Source: Solea solea
Lineage: Eukaryota; Chordata; Actinopteri; Pleuronectiformes; Soleidae
Length of the DNA stretch: 64,000 nucleotides
Direction of reading: 5' to 3'
Assembly (NCBI RefSeq): GCF_958295425.1
Contig: NC_081153.1
Span: forward strand, 18,223,172 to 18,287,171
The position numbers were made by a program, and so were the translations under genes. How positions within the stretch are numbered: the first letter of the stretch is position 1; the number at the start of each line of letters is the position of its first letter. Under the pieces are notes generated by a model. That model ran no database searches and was not told the DNA's origin. It saw only the letters and a list, made by a program, of their open reading frames with translations. Positions 62,562 to 64,000 of the stretch are shown piece by piece.

Positions 62562-63281
62562 GTCCAAAATCAACCAAAAACGCCATGGTATAGTATTTTG
62601 TCCACAATTACCAAAAAACAGCATAGTATAGTATGTTGTCCAAAATCACCAAAAACATCATAGTATAGTATGTTGTCCAAAATCACCAAAAAACATCATA
62701 GTATAGTATGTTGTTCAAAATCATCAAAAAACATCATAGTATTGTATGTTGTCCAAAATCACCAAAAAACACCATAGTATAGTATGTTGTCCAAAATCAC
62801 CAAAAAACACCATAGTATAGCATGTTGTCCAAAATCACCAAAAAACACCATAGTATAGTATGTTGTCCAAAATCACCAAAAACACCATAGTATAGTATGT
62901 TGTCCAAAATCACCAAAAAACACCATAGTATAGTATGTTGTCCAAAATCACCAAAAAACACCATAGTATAGTACGTTGTCCAAAATCACCAAAAAACACC
63001 ATAGTATAGTACGTTGTCCAAAATCACCAAAAAACACCATAGTATAGTATGTCGTCCAAAATCATCAAAAAACACCATAGTGTAGTATGTTGTCCAAAAT
63101 CACCAAAAAACACCATAGTATAGTATGTTGTCCAAAATCACCAAAAAACACCATAGTATAGTACGTTGTCCAAAATCACCAAAAAACAGCATAGTATAGT
63201 ATGTTGTCCAAAATCACCAAAAAACACCATAGTATAGTATGTTGTCCAAAATCACCAAAAAACACCATAGTATAGTATGTT
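62562..63281. repeat. 38-bp minisatellite, 19 copies
   Basis: Nineteen tandem units plus a partial twentieth, each GTCCAAAATCACCAAAAAAC followed by ACCATAGTATAGTATGTT. Two units are 37 bp by loss of one A. The right two thirds is very uniform, while the first five units are more diverged, which indicates recent homogenisation toward the right. It is not a CRISPR array because the units are continuous and there are no spacers. Confidence 0.95.
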
Positions 63282-63312
63282 GTCCAAAATCAAATTTTTT
63301 GAACTTTTCGGA

Positions 63313-63410
63313 CACGCTGTTGGTGTAGTGGTTAGCACTCTTGCCTTTGCATCAAGAAGACACAAGTTTGAGATCTGGTTGGCACAAGGGCCTTTCTACA
63401 TATTCTGGGG
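63313..63410 (+). mobile_element. SINE-like tRNA-derived head fragment
   Basis: GTGTAGTGGTTAGCACTCTT followed by GCCTTTGCATCAAGAAGACA and GGGCCTTTCTACATATTCTG corresponds to the tRNA-like head of the common fish repeat whose body appears at 50785-51100. The B-box region AAGTTTGAGATC is decayed, so it is not a tRNA gene. It sits immediately after the 38-bp array and before inverted units of it. Confidence 0.6.
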
Positions 63411-63530
63411 GGAAGGTGATTTTGGACGCCTTACTATAATATGGCATTTTTGGGTGATTTTGGACCGCATACTATAATTCATCCAAAATGACCCAAAAAA
63501 GGTCATAGTATAGTATGTCATCCAAAAATA
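63411..63530. repeat. Diverged and inverted units of the 38-bp repeat
   Basis: GTGATTTTGGACGCCTTACT and GGGTGATTTTGGACCGCATA are inverted copies of the 38-bp unit, followed by direct-orientation sequence (TCATAGTATAGTATGTCATC). The original element therefore probably carried the motif in both orientations. Confidence 0.7.
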
Positions 63531-64000
63531 ATGACCTAATCGCCACAACTCACACAGTGCACTCAGTTTATCGCGACTTCTAACTAAATTATCAAAGATT
63601 ATTCATGAGCAAATGTGCATTTGTGAGCATTTCCATCAACTGAGATAAACATAGGTTGCAGTAAGGGCTGTGTCACCACAGCACAACTTTATGATGTGAG
63701 TAAAGACCTGCAATAGCTGATGGTACTCACGGCTTTTCCAGTATAATGCGGAAGCGGGACAGGTGTTTCAGTCACATGATTTTTTTAATTGTCCTGTTTT
63801 GCTCTCATGCATCTACCTCCCACAAGATTAATGCAAAAATTAACATTGTCCTTTTCTTCTGTGATTCTTTCTTTTCTTTTCTTTTAAAATTGTCTTTGTA
63901 ACATACATGTTTAACAAACATGGAGATCTATCCATGTCACTTATACGAGTACGTGTCGTACAACAATTCACTACAAAATACCTTTCGTGTTTGTTGATGT
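63531..64000. other. Window end, nothing recognised
   Basis: AT-rich unique sequence with a short TTTTC run at about 63869-63884. No exon, repeat end or RNA gene is seen. Confidence 0.5.

Noticed and set aside
62562..63281. CRISPR-like regular repeat
   Set aside because: The 38-bp units are continuous with no unique spacers, and the DNA is vertebrate.
63313..63410. tRNA gene
   Set aside because: An A-box-like head is present, but the B box and acceptor pairing are decayed, and the following sequence matches a SINE-like repeat.

Overview
This is vertebrate nuclear DNA, and the composition points to a teleost fish, probably percomorph. It has long introns, dense (TG)n/(CA)n microsatellites, short palindromic MITEs of kinds that are abundant in fish genomes, and one recognisable gene whose closest relative I know is vertebrate TSHZ1. 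There are no operons, CRISPR arrays, phages or bacterial features.

The window holds one well supported protein-coding gene, tshz1 (teashirt zinc finger homeobox 1), on the + strand. Coding exon 1 is 40 nt at 6840-6879 and encodes a short basic N-terminus starting MPRRKQQAPRR. A 24.5 kb intron (6880-31399, GT-AG) follows. The large last exon carries the rest of the coding sequence (31400-34794) and a 3' UTR that probably ends just past an AATAAA at 36423-36428. The conceptual protein is 1144 residues with five C2H2 zinc fingers, one atypical homeodomain and a CtBP-type PMDLT motif. Fingers 1-3 are widely spaced in the N-terminal half, the homeodomain follows, and fingers 4-5 lie at the C-terminus.

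Layout: 1-5400 is upstream flank without genes. About 5400-6839 is the promoter/5' UTR region, with several upstream ATGs. 6880-31399 is the intron, holding microsatellites, two well delimited MITEs (one with a perfect 8-bp target duplication), a polypurine tract of about 330 bp, and unique sequence blocks that look like candidate enhancers. 31400-36450 is exon 2 with its 3' UTR, which contains a MITE. 36451-64000 is a gene-free downstream flank with at least four copies of one MITE family, copies of three other dispersed repeat families, two minisatellites (17/21-bp units at 43689-44102; 38-bp units at 62562-63281) and further unique blocks that may be regulatory.

One developmental transcription factor gene with a huge intron in a gene-free setting fits the usual picture of a regulatory domain around such genes. 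Every candidate enhancer here is an inference from sequence texture, because no alignment could be run. I did not find a new multi-gene system. The most unusual items are a long out-of-frame upstream ORF overlapping the tshz1 start, lineage-type changes inside the TSHZ1 protein, and the repeat structures.
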